Counted from the stretch's first letter, positions 9,800 to 18,668 are shown. The stretch: 64,000 bases of DNA from Magnetococcales bacterium (GCA_015233035.1 JADFYM010000002.1:22784-86783), one strand, 5' to 3'. A program made the numbers and translations. The notes: a model not told the origin generated them from the letters alone.

Positions 9800-10795
9800 T
9801 CACACCCCGTCCGAAAAGACACTCTCCAGCGTTTGGGCGTCCAAGATTCGCAGACTCCATTCCTCCAGGGAGGCGGTGTCGGCTTTGGCGATTTTTTCAC
9901 TGGCCCACGTCGGTACTCCACCAAAGCGGCGTTGCAACTGGTGCGTCAACATTGTGGCCTTGCCTTTTCGCTCGCCAATCTGAATGCCATCCTGGCGACC
10001 TTTTTGCTCACCCGCCAGCAACCCATCTTGTCTGCCTTTGGCCAACATGTCTCGTGCAAATAAGGACATCATTTTCTCTTCCTCCTCGGGACGTACCCTG
10101 TGAATGATTTCTCGGATGATCGTTTCATCGTAGTCTTGAAATGTTTCGATAATATAATGAATAATAACCCGGAAGTCATCTGTGGCCTCTGCCAACATGG
10201 CAATCAGCAACTCTTTGACGGTGATTTGTTCTCCTGTTCGCGTGGCATATTTTGCCACCAACAACCAGGCCCGCAACCGGGGTTGTTGTGACAATTTTCT
10301 GTCAGGGATCTTGCCAATGTCCATCACCGTATACTGAAAATTTAACAGATAGGGACGCCAACCTGCTTCGGCATCCACCAACGCCATAAATTCATTCGGT
10401 ATCTTCCATTCTCGTTTCCCTTGATAGAGAACAAAAGGCACAATGGCAGGAAGAAATTTCCATCTTGGATTCTCCCGAACCCATTGTTCCAGGGATCGCA
10501 GCATATACCGGTGTAATTGCCATGCCGTGCGCCGTTTTGGAAAACTTTTATGCTCGATCAAGCAGTACAACAACGCCACCCGACCAGAAATTGTCTTCGC
10601 CAAAAACAGCCGATCGGTCAAATGTTTTTGCAATGCCTCGTCTACAAATGACCCTTCCACCAACACGGGCGGCTCCAGTGACAGCAGATCCGATATTTCC
10701 TTCGGCAAGCGTTCCCGCAAAAGCGTTCCCGCCATTTCCGGGTTGGAGAGCAAAGATCGGACAAAGTTGTCATGGGGGTGGGAGATGTCAGACAT
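9800..10795 (-). CDS. Rpn family nuclease/transposase-like protein with DUF4351 C-terminus
   Basis: 331 residues. The N-terminal part (SHPHDNFVRSLLSNPEMAG, then LLYCLIEHKS and FVLYQGKREW) is the Rpn/YhgA-like PD-(D/E)XK nuclease domain, with the E-x-K of IEHKS as the expected catalytic pair. The C-terminal 60 residues (LTHQLQRRFGG, LEEWSLRILDAQTLESVF) are a DUF4351 module, also seen in the genes at 48-49.6 kb. E. coli Rpn proteins promote RecA-independent recombination. I use the start giving MSDISHPHD because the domain begins there, though no good ribosome site precedes it; an upstream start is possible. It converges on the SIR2 gene with 41 bases between stops. Confidence 0.8.
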   Translation of the reverse strand: MSDISHPHDNFVRSLLSNPEMAGTLLRERLPKEISDLLSLEPPVLVEGSFVDEALQKHLTDRLFLAKTISGRVALLYCLIEHKSFPKRRTAWQLHRYMLRSLEQWVRENPRWKFLPAIVPFVLYQGKREWKIPNEFMALVDAEAGWRPYLLNFQYTVMDIGKIPDRKLSQQPRLRAWLLVAKYATRTGEQITVKELLIAMLAEATDDFRVIIHYIIETFQDYDETIIREIIHRVRPEEEEKMMSLFARDMLAKGRQDGLLAGEQKGRQDGIQIGERKGKATMLTHQLQRRFGGVPTWASEKIAKADTASLEEWSLRILDAQTLESVFSDGV

Positions 10796-11032
10796 GCCAT
10801 AAACCAAACATTTCGAGCAGCCTCCGGGTTTCTGGGTTCTCCAATCGTTGGAAGAGAATACCATGTCCAACTGTGCAAGTCACCATCGCTGTATTTCTGG
10901 GCACCTGTGCTGGCATGACGCAGGAAAAGCGGGTGTACCACAATCAAAGTGCTGCGTTTTGGAAAAAATGGCCAGGACGATTGCCTTGCCAACAATCAAT
11001 AAACCTCTTGACACGCCGTCCAAAATCGGAAA

Positions 11033-11081
11033 GTCTCACAGGCGACCGGGTGCACAACCGGTCAATGGGTTCGCCAGAGAC
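11033..11081 (+). promoter_or_regulatory. Possible structured leader upstream of the DUF1990 gene
   Basis: Three nested complementary pairs occur in order: GTCTC/GAGAC, GGCGA/TCGCC and CCGG/CCGG, enclosing the loop GTGCACAA. The structure ends 19 bases before the start codon of the next gene. It could be a leader hairpin or protein site; nothing identifies a ligand. Confidence 0.3.
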
Positions 11082-11100
11082 AACCGGAGCGTGAAGGGTC

Positions 11101-11709
11101 ATGTATTGTTCGTGGGTCAAACCCAATGCCGCCGTCGTCAATACCATCCTGGACACCTTGACCCAGGCCGCATTCACCTATCCCGAGGTGGGGGCCTCCC
11201 GGCTGGGTGGGCAACACCAGGACACCCTCTCCCGCCACTACCACGTGCTGCACCGTCGCTACCTGCTGGGCACCGGTGAGACGGTCTACCAACAGGCCAA
11301 GGCCGCCTTTGCCCGCTGGCAGATGTATCAACTGCCGTGGGTGGCCTTTTGCTGGCCGGAAATCCCTCTGGTCCCAGACACCAATATGGTCATCCTGGCC
11401 AACGTTCTGGGCCTGTGGTGGATCAATGTCTGCCGGGTTGTGTACACCATGCAAGAGGAGGGGGCCGTGGAACGGTTCGGCTTTGCAGTGGGATCCCTGC
11501 AAGGCAATACCATCCGTGGCGAAGAGCGCGTCTTCGTGGAATGGAACCGGCGGGATGATGCCGTGTATTATGACTTTTTCTCTTTTTCCAAGGCCAATTT
11601 GCTGGTGACGAAACTCTCGGGTGGCTACCTGCGCATCTTGCAGGAACGGTTTGCCCGGGAATCGGCCCAGGTGATCCACGATATGGCCAATGGCCGGCGC
11701 AAGGACTGA
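11101..11709 (+). CDS. DUF1990 family protein
   Basis: 202 residues. The pattern FTYPEVGAS near the N-terminus, HYHVLHRRYLLGTGETVY, LGLWWINVCRVVYTM, then RFGFAVGSLQGNTIRGEERV and VEWNRRDDAVYYDFFSFSK is the layout of DUF1990 proteins, which have a START/SRPBCC-like fold and no settled biochemical role. It opens a tightly packed operon: only six bases separate it from the flavoprotein gene, followed by two cyclic-nucleotide-binding genes. A short GAAGG lies just before the ATG. Lipid or membrane metabolism is a guess from the isoprenoid-reductase-like neighbour. Confidence 0.75.
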   Translation: MYCSWVKPNAAVVNTILDTLTQAAFTYPEVGASRLGGQHQDTLSRHYHVLHRRYLLGTGETVYQQAKAAFARWQMYQLPWVAFCWPEIPLVPDTNMVILANVLGLWWINVCRVVYTMQEEGAVERFGFAVGSLQGNTIRGEERVFVEWNRRDDAVYYDFFSFSKANLLVTKLSGGYLRILQERFARESAQVIHDMANGRRKD

Positions 11710-11715
11710 TGCTCC

Positions 11716-13098
11716 ATGGAACTGACGCACCATTCCCGTGTCGCCATTGTGGGTGGGGGTCCGGCCGGCTCCCTCACCGCCTATTTTATGCTGGATATTG
11801 CCCGCAGTCTGGACATTCACATCAATGTCGAAATCTACGAACCGGCCCAGTTTGCCGCGCCGGGCCCCAAAGGCTGTAACCATTGCGGCGGCATTATTTC
11901 CGAAACCCTGGTGCAAATGCTGGCCATGGACGGCATCACCCTGCCCCCGGAAGTGGTGCAACGGGGATTGGATTCGTATGCCCTGCACACCGAGGTGGGC
12001 TCGGTCCGTATCCACAGTCATCTGCCGGAAATGCGCATTGCCTCCCTCTATCGCGGCTCCGGCCCCCTCCATCGGACCACGGGGGAAGAGGGGGAGAAGG
12101 TGGTCTATCAGAGTTTTGACGGTTATCTGCTCGGACTGGCCGTGGCAAAAGGGGCCACGGTCCATCCCTACCGGGTGACCCGGGTCTTTCGCCAGGGCAA
12201 CCTGCCCGTGGTGTCCGCCAAGGGGATCGAGGATCGCACCTATGATCTGGTGGTCGGAGCCGTGGGTGTCAACGGCGGCGGACTCAAGGTGTTCGACCCC
12301 TCGGCACTCCCCTTCACCCCCCCAAAAACCACCAAGGCCTTTGTCACCGAGGTTTATCTGGGGTGGGAGGGGGTGAACCAGTATTTCGGCAACACCATGC
12401 ACGTCTTTTTGTTGCGGATGCCCCGCGTGGATTTTTCCGCCATCATTCCCAAGGGGGAATATGTCACCGTGGTCATGCTGGGCAAAGATCTGAACAAGGA
12501 GATCGCGACCCAATTTTTGGCCCATCCCACGGTCAGAGCCTGTTTTCCCGCTGAGGTTGATCTCAGCCTGAAGGCGTGTCAATGTCTGCCCGATGTCAGT
12601 CTGGGCATGGCCGCGCCGCCTTTTGCCGACCGGGTGGTGCTGGTGGGCGATGCCGCCGTGAGTCGACTCTACAAAGACGGTAACGGGGCTGCCTACCGCA
12701 CCGCCAAGGCCCTGGCCATCACCGCCATGATCCACGGCATCTCCAAGGCCGCCTTTACCCGTTATTATCGGCCCGCCTGTCGGGCATTATACTGGGACAA
12801 TGTGATTGGCACCGCCGTGTTTCTGTCGGTCAATCTGTTCAAGCGGGTTCCCCTGCTCACGCGGGGCCTGTTGCGTCTGGTGCGACAGGAACAAGCTGCG
12901 TCGATTGCCAATAAAAAAATGTCCCTGGTTTTGTGGGATACGTTTACCGGTTCCAACAGCTACCGTTCCATCTTTCTGCGCTGTCTGCATCCCGTTTTTC
13001 TGGCCCGTCTCGGTCGGGCCAGTCTGCGCCCGGCGGGTGATGCGGTGGCGGATCCGCCGGAACCCCCAACGACCCTTGCGGGAGGATCCGCCGGATGA
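11716..13098 (+). CDS. FAD-dependent oxidoreductase of the geranylgeranyl reductase type
   Basis: 460 residues. An N-terminal dinucleotide-binding loop VAIVGGGPAGSLTAYF, a KGCNHCGGIIS segment where geranylgeranyl reductases have their conserved Cys-rich substrate-side loop, and a late FAD motif VVLVGDAAVSRLYKDGNGAA place it in the GGR/PHBH-like flavoprotein superfamily. These enzymes reduce isoprenoid double bonds or hydroxylate lipids and quinones. The C-terminal 100 residues are amphipathic and Arg-rich, as expected for a membrane-associated enzyme. AAGGA precedes the start. Its stop overlaps the start of the next gene by four bases. The exact substrate cannot be read from the sequence. Confidence 0.75.
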   Translation: MELTHHSRVAIVGGGPAGSLTAYFMLDIARSLDIHINVEIYEPAQFAAPGPKGCNHCGGIISETLVQMLAMDGITLPPEVVQRGLDSYALHTEVGSVRIHSHLPEMRIASLYRGSGPLHRTTGEEGEKVVYQSFDGYLLGLAVAKGATVHPYRVTRVFRQGNLPVVSAKGIEDRTYDLVVGAVGVNGGGLKVFDPSALPFTPPKTTKAFVTEVYLGWEGVNQYFGNTMHVFLLRMPRVDFSAIIPKGEYVTVVMLGKDLNKEIATQFLAHPTVRACFPAEVDLSLKACQCLPDVSLGMAAPPFADRVVLVGDAAVSRLYKDGNGAAYRTAKALAITAMIHGISKAAFTRYYRPACRALYWDNVIGTAVFLSVNLFKRVPLLTRGLLRLVRQEQAASIANKKMSLVLWDTFTGSNSYRSIFLRCLHPVFLARLGRASLRPAGDAVADPPEPPTTLAGGSAG

Positions 13099-13496
13099 GA
13101 CAAAATCAACTGGGTCGCCTGTACCACGACGGCGACATTATTGTGCGCAAGGGCGACAAGGGCGATTGCATGTTTCTGTTGCAAAAAGGGAAGCTGGAGG
13201 TGGTCATCGGTGCCAACGAGGATCGGGTGGTGGCCACCCTGGACTCCGGCGACTTTTTTGGCGAAATGAGCCTGTTTACCGGAGAGCCCCGTTCTGCCAC
13301 CGTGCGTTCCCACGGCGAAAGCCGGGTGTTGACCATTGACGAACCCGCCTTCATCCATCGCCTGCGGATGGATCCCATGCTGGCCTTCCATGTCCTGAAA
13401 ACCATGTACCACCGTCTGCGCGGTTTGAACCGGCAACGGGCCGGATATGCGGGCTACCAGTGGGGCCTCTCCGAACTCGATCCGTCCTCATCATAG
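13095..13496 (+). CDS. Stand-alone cyclic nucleotide-binding domain protein (first)
   Basis: 133 residues that are almost entirely one CRP-type beta-roll: HDGDIIVRKGDKGDCMFLL, GKLEVVI, then the phosphate-binding-cassette region SGDFFGEMSLFTGEPRSATV, where Glu and Arg contact ribose and phosphate of cyclic nucleotides in family members. There is no helix-turn-helix, so it is not a Crp/Fnr transcription factor. It overlaps the flavoprotein stop by four bases (ATGA), so the two are co-translated. Likely a small regulatory subunit that senses a cyclic nucleotide or another small ligand. Confidence 0.8.
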   Translation: MRQNQLGRLYHDGDIIVRKGDKGDCMFLLQKGKLEVVIGANEDRVVATLDSGDFFGEMSLFTGEPRSATVRSHGESRVLTIDEPAFIHRLRMDPMLAFHVLKTMYHRLRGLNRQRAGYAGYQWGLSELDPSSS

Positions 13497-13507
13497 GGAG
13501 AAGCACC

Positions 13508-13894
13508 GTGTTCCCCTCTTTTTTTCGTTCCTTTCACGCGATCCCCCTGCGCACCTATCGTGACGGGCAGGTGGTGCTGATGCAGGGCGATACCAGTTCC
13601 TCCTTTGGTCTCCTCATGCGGGGCCAGGTGGAGGTGTATCACAAGACCGTGGATGGCGAGGACACCGTCTACCGTGTCTTGCAGGCCCCCGATATTTTCG
13701 GTATTCACTCCCTGATGGAAACCATGCCGCGCCATTCCGGCATCCGTGCCCTGGGCACGGCCCGCATCCTGTTGCTGGACCGGGTGGGCTTTCTCCGTAC
13801 CGTCCATGAACATCCCCAAATGGCCTTCCAGGTCTTGAAAAAAGTCAGCCTGATCATTAAACGGTTGTCAGACGAGTTGAAACAAAGACCTTGA
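13508..13894 (+). CDS. Stand-alone cyclic nucleotide-binding domain protein (second)
   Basis: 128 residues, a second CRP-type beta-roll (TYRDGQVVLMQGDTSSSFGL, GQVEVYH, APDIFGIHSLMETMPRHSG). The cassette lacks the usual GE-x-A/S...PR-A pairing, so nucleotide binding may be altered compared with its upstream neighbour. The GTG start is chosen because GGGAG sits seven bases before it; an ATG further upstream would run through the previous gene. Twelve bases separate it from the first cyclic-nucleotide gene, so the pair may form a heteromer that acts on the flavoprotein or on an unknown partner. Confidence 0.72.
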   Translation: MFPSFFRSFHAIPLRTYRDGQVVLMQGDTSSSFGLLMRGQVEVYHKTVDGEDTVYRVLQAPDIFGIHSLMETMPRHSGIRALGTARILLLDRVGFLRTVHEHPQMAFQVLKKVSLIIKRLSDELKQRP

Positions 13895-14453
13895 CCATCG
13901 TGGCGGTCACCCGGAGCGAGGATTCCCCTGGCGCAGTGAACCGGATACAGGGTCCAGGAGGTCTCAGAAAGCAGGTGTATCCCCACTCCAGAAAATGGCG
14001 GAGGATGCACCATGCTTTGAGTCGGTGATCGTCGGAAAAAGGTTCATAAACGCCTGCTTGTCTAAAAAAGGGAGATCCGCGCATTCTCTTGTTTGCATCT
14101 TCCAAATCCCTGTGTTACCCTCGGTCGGACTAGCAAGGCCTGCGCCTGTTGGGGGGGGTGTGCGTCCAAAAAAGGCTGCCTGTGCGGGATGCGGGTGGCA
14201 GGATGGTTGTCGTGCGGTGGGCGCGATGCTGGGCGATTTTGTATTTAACATTTATTATCAGTAATTTCGTTATGTTTTGGCGAATACCTGCCGAGAGCAG
14301 GTGGTTGTCAGGGCGGTCGGTGTGGGCAAGAGGTACATTCAGGCGTTATTTCTAATGGATACCAACAATCGATTTGCAATCCATTGAGCTGTTGGTTCGC
14401 CTTACCCTTCTGGACAGCGGAAGGGTCAACAAACAAGGGAGGAAGGGATTGTC
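13895..14453. other. Gene-poor stretch before the fumarate reductase operon
   Basis: No convincing coding sequence. It contains an AT-rich block around 14233-14280 likely to hold promoter elements, a 7-base inverted repeat ACCAACA/TGTTGGT (14361-14367 and 14390-14396) and an ACCCTT/AAGGGT pair after it, then a strong GGGAGGAAGGG ribosome site for the next gene. The inverted repeat could be an operator; no known regulator consensus is evident. Confidence 0.5.
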
Positions 14454-16145
14454 ATGAAAAGCCACGATTTACTTATCGTTGGTGCCGGACTTTCAGGGAT
14501 GCGGGCCGCCCTGGAGGGGGCCAAGGCTGGGATTGATGTCGCGGTGGTGAGCAAGGTCCATCCGTTGCGCAGCCATTCCTGTGCGGCTCAAGGTGGGATC
14601 AATGCCGCCATCGATGCACGGGACAAGTGGGAAGTACATGCCTATGACACGGTGAAAGGGTCGGATTTTATCGGCGATGAAGACGCCATCGACCTGATGT
14701 GCCAGGAGGCTCCGGGCATTATCCATGAAATGGACCGGATGGGGACGCCCTTTTCCCGCACCGAGCGGGGGGATATTGCCCAACGGCCCTTTGGCGGGGC
14801 CAGTTTTGATCGTACCTGTTATGCGGCGGATCGGACCGGCCAGGTGCTGCTCCATACCCTCTGGGAACAACTGGTCAAGGCGGGTGTGCATGTCTACGAA
14901 GAGTGCCATGTGTTCCGTCTGGTCACGTCGGCGGACGGTCATGTGGCGGGTTTGATCGTCTATGACATCAAAACGGGACAGCTTTTCCCGTTGCGCTCCA
15001 AGGGGGTGTTGTTGGCCACCGGGGGGTATGGTCGGGTTTTTCTCTCTTCCACCAATGCAACGACCAGTACCGGTGACGGTATGGCTTGTGCTTATCGGGC
15101 CGGTGCCCCGTTGGGGGACATGGAGTTTGTGCAGTTTCACCCCACGGGCCTGCGTACCTCCGGTATTCTGGTCACGGAAGGGTGCCGGGGCGAGGGTGGC
15201 TATCTGATCAACGCCAGTGGCGAACGGTTTATGGGTCGCTATGCCCCGCAAAAATGGGAACTGGCTTCCCGTGATGTGGTTTCCCGCGCCGAGCAGACCG
15301 AAATCATTGAGGGTCGGGGCACGAACGGGGCCATTTTCCTCGATCTGCGTCACCTGGGCCGGGAGCGAATTCTGGAGCGTCTGCCGCAGGTTCGGCAGTT
15401 GGCCATCGACCTGGAAGGGGTGGATCCCATCTTTGAGCCCATTCCCGTGCGTCCCACGGTCCACTATTCCATGGGCGGTATTCGCACCGACAAATTCGGG
15501 GCTTCGCCGTTGCCTGGTCTGTTTGCCTCGGGCGAGGCGGCGTGTACCTCGGTCCATGGGGCCAACCGGTTGGGTGGCAACTCTCTGCTGGATACCATTG
15601 TGTTTGGCAAGGTGACGGGTGGCCATGCCAGCCAGTATGTGCGCAAAGAGGGTCTGCGGGATTTTCCGCCCCAGGCCATGCAGGAAGAGCAGGCCCGCAT
15701 TGCCGATCTCAAAGGCCGTGCTGGTCAGGGTGTGCGTCCCTTCGACCTTCGCAACCGGATGGCCGAGGACATGAATACCTATTGCGGGGTGTACCGGGAG
15801 CCGGTGGGCATGGCCAAAATGGCCGAGACGTTGCCCGGATTGCGCCAGGACTACGATAAAATCCATCTGGACGACAAGTCCGAGCCCTTCAACACGGACC
15901 TGTTGCGGGCGGTGGAGTTGCGCAATCTCATGGACTTGGCGGAGTGTATCGTCAAGGGTGCCCTGGCGCGTGAGGAATCACGCGGTGCCCATTATCGCAT
16001 CGATCAGCCTGAGCGGGATGATGTCAATTGGCGCAAGCACACCTTGGCCCATTGGGATGCCAGCAGTGAGACCGCGCGTCTTTCCTACGAGCCGGTGCGC
16101 ACGGTGGGCAATCCCGAATACACCCCCAAGACACGGACCTATTGA
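14454..16145 (+). CDS. Succinate dehydrogenase/fumarate reductase flavoprotein subunit
   Basis: 563 residues. The FAD loop LIVGAGLSGMRAAL opens the protein, and LRSHSCAAQGGI carries the His (residue 41) that in the family binds FAD covalently. Active-site regions RPFGGASFDRTCYAADRTG, QFHPTGL, TEGCRGEGGYLIN and SMGGIRTD are intact, as is the helical C-terminal domain. It oxidises succinate or reduces fumarate in the cytoplasm. No twin-arginine signal is present, unlike periplasmic MfrA of Campylobacter. It heads a three-gene operon with an iron-sulfur subunit and an HdrB-like subunit, 51 bases before the next gene. Direction of catalysis cannot be told from sequence; sdhA or frdA are both defensible names. 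Confidence 0.93.
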   Translation: MKSHDLLIVGAGLSGMRAALEGAKAGIDVAVVSKVHPLRSHSCAAQGGINAAIDARDKWEVHAYDTVKGSDFIGDEDAIDLMCQEAPGIIHEMDRMGTPFSRTERGDIAQRPFGGASFDRTCYAADRTGQVLLHTLWEQLVKAGVHVYEECHVFRLVTSADGHVAGLIVYDIKTGQLFPLRSKGVLLATGGYGRVFLSSTNATTSTGDGMACAYRAGAPLGDMEFVQFHPTGLRTSGILVTEGCRGEGGYLINASGERFMGRYAPQKWELASRDVVSRAEQTEIIEGRGTNGAIFLDLRHLGRERILERLPQVRQLAIDLEGVDPIFEPIPVRPTVHYSMGGIRTDKFGASPLPGLFASGEAACTSVHGANRLGGNSLLDTIVFGKVTGGHASQYVRKEGLRDFPPQAMQEEQARIADLKGRAGQGVRPFDLRNRMAEDMNTYCGVYREPVGMAKMAETLPGLRQDYDKIHLDDKSEPFNTDLLRAVELRNLMDLAECIVKGALAREESRGAHYRIDQPERDDVNWRKHTLAHWDASSETARLSYEPVRTVGNPEYTPKTRTY

Positions 16146-16196
16146 ATCTTGTCGACATGTCCCTCCGTCTGTGTGAGGGCATGAAAGGAGACCACC

Positions 16197-17180
16197 ATGG
16201 CGTTACAAAAGTATACCTTTCGCATTCAACGTAGCATTCCGGTTCAGGGTGGGGGAGTGCAAACCAAGTGGCAGGATTTTCCGGTGGAGTCGGAACCCAA
16301 TGTCACGGTGCTCACTCTGCTGGAGGAGATCAAGGGTCAACAGGATGGTACGCTCGTTTTTCGGCAATCCTGTCGTTCGGCCATCTGCGGTTCCTGTGCG
16401 ATGTGGATCAGTGGTCGCACCCGCCTGGCCTGCAAGACCCATGTGGGGGCGGTGGCCAAAAATGGCGTGGTAGAGATTGCCCCCCAAAAGAATCAACCCG
16501 TGCTGAAAGATCTGGCCATTGATATTCGCCCGTTCTTCAAGCGGGTGCATGGCATTACGCCCTATCTTCTGGATGGGCCGGAACAAAACAGCACGGTGAC
16601 CAAATCCGCTTACGATCAGGTCAACCATGTCACCCAGTGCATCCTCTGCGGTGCCTGCTACTCGGACTGCACCATGGCCGAGGTCAGTCCGGCGTTTGTG
16701 GGTCCGGCCGCCCTGGCCAAGGCCTTCCGCTTTGTCTCCGACCCCCGGGAAGGGCGCAAGAGCCAGCGGTTGGCGGATCTGTGCCAACCCAGTGCCATTT
16801 GGAGTTGCACCCGGTGCACCATGTGCGTGGATGTGTGTCCCAAGGAAGTGGCTCCCATGGAGGCCATTGTCAAGTTGCGCACCCGGGCGATGGCCAGGGG
16901 GTACACCGGATCTGCCGGTGCCAAGCACGCCTTGGCTTTTCATGAGGATATTCGTCGGGGTGGTCACCTCAACGAATTCACCCTGATGATGCGTACCCTG
17001 GGCATCTGGGAAACCCTGAAGGAGACCGGTACGGCCCTGCATCTGGCCAAAAAAGGCAAGGTGCCTTCGCCTTTTCCCCATACCGTAGCCGGGGTGGAGG
17101 AGTTGCGCCGGATGTATGACCATCTGGAGCAGTTTCCCATTGAAGTGGAAACCAAGGCCAAAGAGGCCGTGCCCGAATAA
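16197..17180 (+). CDS. Succinate dehydrogenase/fumarate reductase iron-sulfur subunit
   Basis: 327 residues, longer than classical SdhB (about 240). Cys59, 64, 67 and 79 form the plant-type [2Fe-2S] site (CRSAICGSC...LAC). Cys148, 151, 154, 158 (CILCGACYSDC) and Cys204, 207, 210, 214 (CTRCTMCVDVC) form the second and third cluster sites. Four cysteines in the last motif plus Cys196 leave open whether the third cluster is [3Fe-4S] or [4Fe-4S]. A roughly 90-residue C-terminal extension is present, as often seen with non-classical SdhE-type complexes. AAAGGAG precedes the ATG. It passes electrons from the flavoprotein to the HdrB-like subunit. Confidence 0.92.
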   Translation: MALQKYTFRIQRSIPVQGGGVQTKWQDFPVESEPNVTVLTLLEEIKGQQDGTLVFRQSCRSAICGSCAMWISGRTRLACKTHVGAVAKNGVVEIAPQKNQPVLKDLAIDIRPFFKRVHGITPYLLDGPEQNSTVTKSAYDQVNHVTQCILCGACYSDCTMAEVSPAFVGPAALAKAFRFVSDPREGRKSQRLADLCQPSAIWSCTRCTMCVDVCPKEVAPMEAIVKLRTRAMARGYTGSAGAKHALAFHEDIRRGGHLNEFTLMMRTLGIWETLKETGTALHLAKKGKVPSPFPHTVAGVEELRRMYDHLEQFPIEVETKAKEAVPE

Positions 17181-17215
17181 ACCTGAGCAGCCACATCTGT
17201 CTGGAGGATATCACC

Positions 17216-18097
17216 ATGTCTTTGGAATTCGCCTTTTACCCCGGTTGCGCGGCCCAACAAGTTCAAAAGGAGGCCGATTGGGCAGCCAGGGCGGTCTGCC
17301 AGGAGTTGGGCATCATCCTGCATTCCATGCCGCGTGCCTCGTGCTGCGGCGCGGTCAGCCTGCGGGAAACCAAGCCCGCCTTTTCTCTGGCAGTGGCCGC
17401 CCGCATCCTTTCCGAGGCAGAGGCCATGGGCAAGGATCTGGTCACGATTTGCAACACCTGTTTGCAAACATTGACCCATGCCAACCATCGCTTCCAAAAC
17501 GAGCCTGAGTTGTTGGAGAAGATTAATAGTGTTCTGCGCGACGCCGGGGTTCGTCCTTACGGAGCCACCATCAAGACCCATCACCTGTTGTGGGTGGTGA
17601 CGGATCAGGTGGATCCCAAGGTATTGCAAGCCAAGATTATTCGACCCCTCAAGGGTCTGCGGGTGGCACCCTTCCATGGTTGCCATAATTTGCGTCCAGC
17701 CGAAATTTACGAGCAACAGGAAGGCAAGGAGCACCATCTGAACCGGCTGATTCGGTCCATGGGCGGTGTTCCGGTGGACTACCCGGATCAGGAGCGTTGT
17801 TGCGGTTTTCATGTCATGCTGTCGGACAAGAAGGAAGTGCATGAAATGTCAGCCAAAAACTGCCTGAGTGCCAAGGCGGCGGGGGCGCAGGTGATGATCA
17901 CCCCCTGCACCCTGTGCGATATGGTCATGGGCTCGATGCAGGAGATGGCCGAAAAGACCATCCAGAAGCCCATCCAGTTGCCGGAAATGAGTTTTTCCCA
18001 ATTGCTGGGTCTGACCATGGGCATTCCTGCGGATCGTCTGGGCATTTCCCGGTTGCACATCAACCCGGCTGTCGTGTTGACAACTGTGGGGTTGTGA
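17216..18097 (+). CDS. HdrB/SdhE-like CCG-domain subunit of the succinate/fumarate oxidoreductase
   Basis: 293 residues with two cysteine-rich CCG modules: Cys11, Cys43-Cys44, Cys79, Cys82, and Cys156, Cys195-Cys196, Cys231, Cys234. This is the heterodisulfide reductase subunit B pattern found as the third subunit (SdhE/MfrE) of type E succinate:quinone oxidoreductases, where it replaces the haem-bearing membrane anchors SdhC and SdhD. No transmembrane helix is visible; such subunits attach by amphipathic helices. A GGAGG site precedes the ATG, and a strong terminator follows the stop, so the operon is three genes long with no cytochrome b subunit. Confidence 0.9.
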   Translation: MSLEFAFYPGCAAQQVQKEADWAARAVCQELGIILHSMPRASCCGAVSLRETKPAFSLAVAARILSEAEAMGKDLVTICNTCLQTLTHANHRFQNEPELLEKINSVLRDAGVRPYGATIKTHHLLWVVTDQVDPKVLQAKIIRPLKGLRVAPFHGCHNLRPAEIYEQQEGKEHHLNRLIRSMGGVPVDYPDQERCCGFHVMLSDKKEVHEMSAKNCLSAKAAGAQVMITPCTLCDMVMGSMQEMAEKTIQKPIQLPEMSFSQLLGLTMGIPADRLGISRLHINPAVVLTTVGL

Positions 18098-18103
18098 GGA
18101 CGG

Positions 18104-18131
18104 CCTGGCCGAGAATGGTTTCTCGGCCAGG
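18104..18131 (+). terminator. Terminator-like hairpin after the succinate/fumarate operon
   Basis: An 11-bp perfect stem CCTGGCCGAGA/TCTCGGCCAGG with a 6-base loop begins six bases after the stop codon. The downstream tail GTTTATG is only weakly T-rich, so efficiency is uncertain. Confidence 0.7.
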
Positions 18132-18279
18132 GTTTATGAAAATGCCTTGTTGCTTTTCCAGTATTGAGGTATGGTGATGGATGGGCTGCAGGTGGGGTCC
18201 AAAACTCTTTTGGTGCGGCGGTCTGTCTCGTTGTTGGCTGTCGGGCCATGATTTACACTTGAGTGGGAGGGTATACAGC

Positions 18280-18630
18280 ATGAATAGCGAAGAAATCACC
18301 AAAAAAATGACAGACACGACCCGGATGATGATTGATTCCATCGCCGAGTTGCAAAAGATCAACGATGCTACCGTGCGGGCATTGGCCAAGCAACAACTGG
18401 ATGCCATTGAAGAATTCAATTCGGTTGGTTCCAAGCGGCTCGAAGAACTGACGTCTGCCAAGACGCCCAAAGAACTGTTGAACACCCAGACCAAGATGGC
18501 GGCCGAAATGGCCAAGGATTTAAAATCCAGCACCGTGCGCGCCATCGAAGTTTTGACCCAGGGCCAAAAGGAACTGAAGGCGTTTCTTGAGAAGAATGTG
18601 AAAGATTTCATAGAGAAAACAAAGAGTTAA
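18280..18630 (+). CDS. Phasin family protein
   Basis: 116 residues, all predicted helical: EEITKKMTDTTRMMIDSIAE, LQKINDATVRALAKQQ, then TPKELLNTQTKMAAEMAKD and EVLTQGQKELKAFLEKN. Length, charge pattern and the TPKELL-x-x-Q-x-x-M core match phasins, the small amphipathic proteins that coat polyhydroxyalkanoate granules. The start chosen follows a GGGAGG site; the frame is open upstream without family sequence. No PHA synthase is in the window, but the acetate/acyl-CoA genes next door fit carbon-storage metabolism. Confidence 0.8.
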   Translation: MNSEEITKKMTDTTRMMIDSIAELQKINDATVRALAKQQLDAIEEFNSVGSKRLEELTSAKTPKELLNTQTKMAAEMAKDLKSSTVRAIEVLTQGQKELKAFLEKNVKDFIEKTKS

Positions 18631-18668
18631 TATTTGGCGAGTCAGGAACCGTTCGGCCATTTTTGGAA

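Noticed and set aside
11062..12735. 557-codon minus-strand frame opposite the GGR-like gene
   Set aside because: His/Gly/Gln-rich shadow sequence; the plus strand carries clear flavoprotein motifs.
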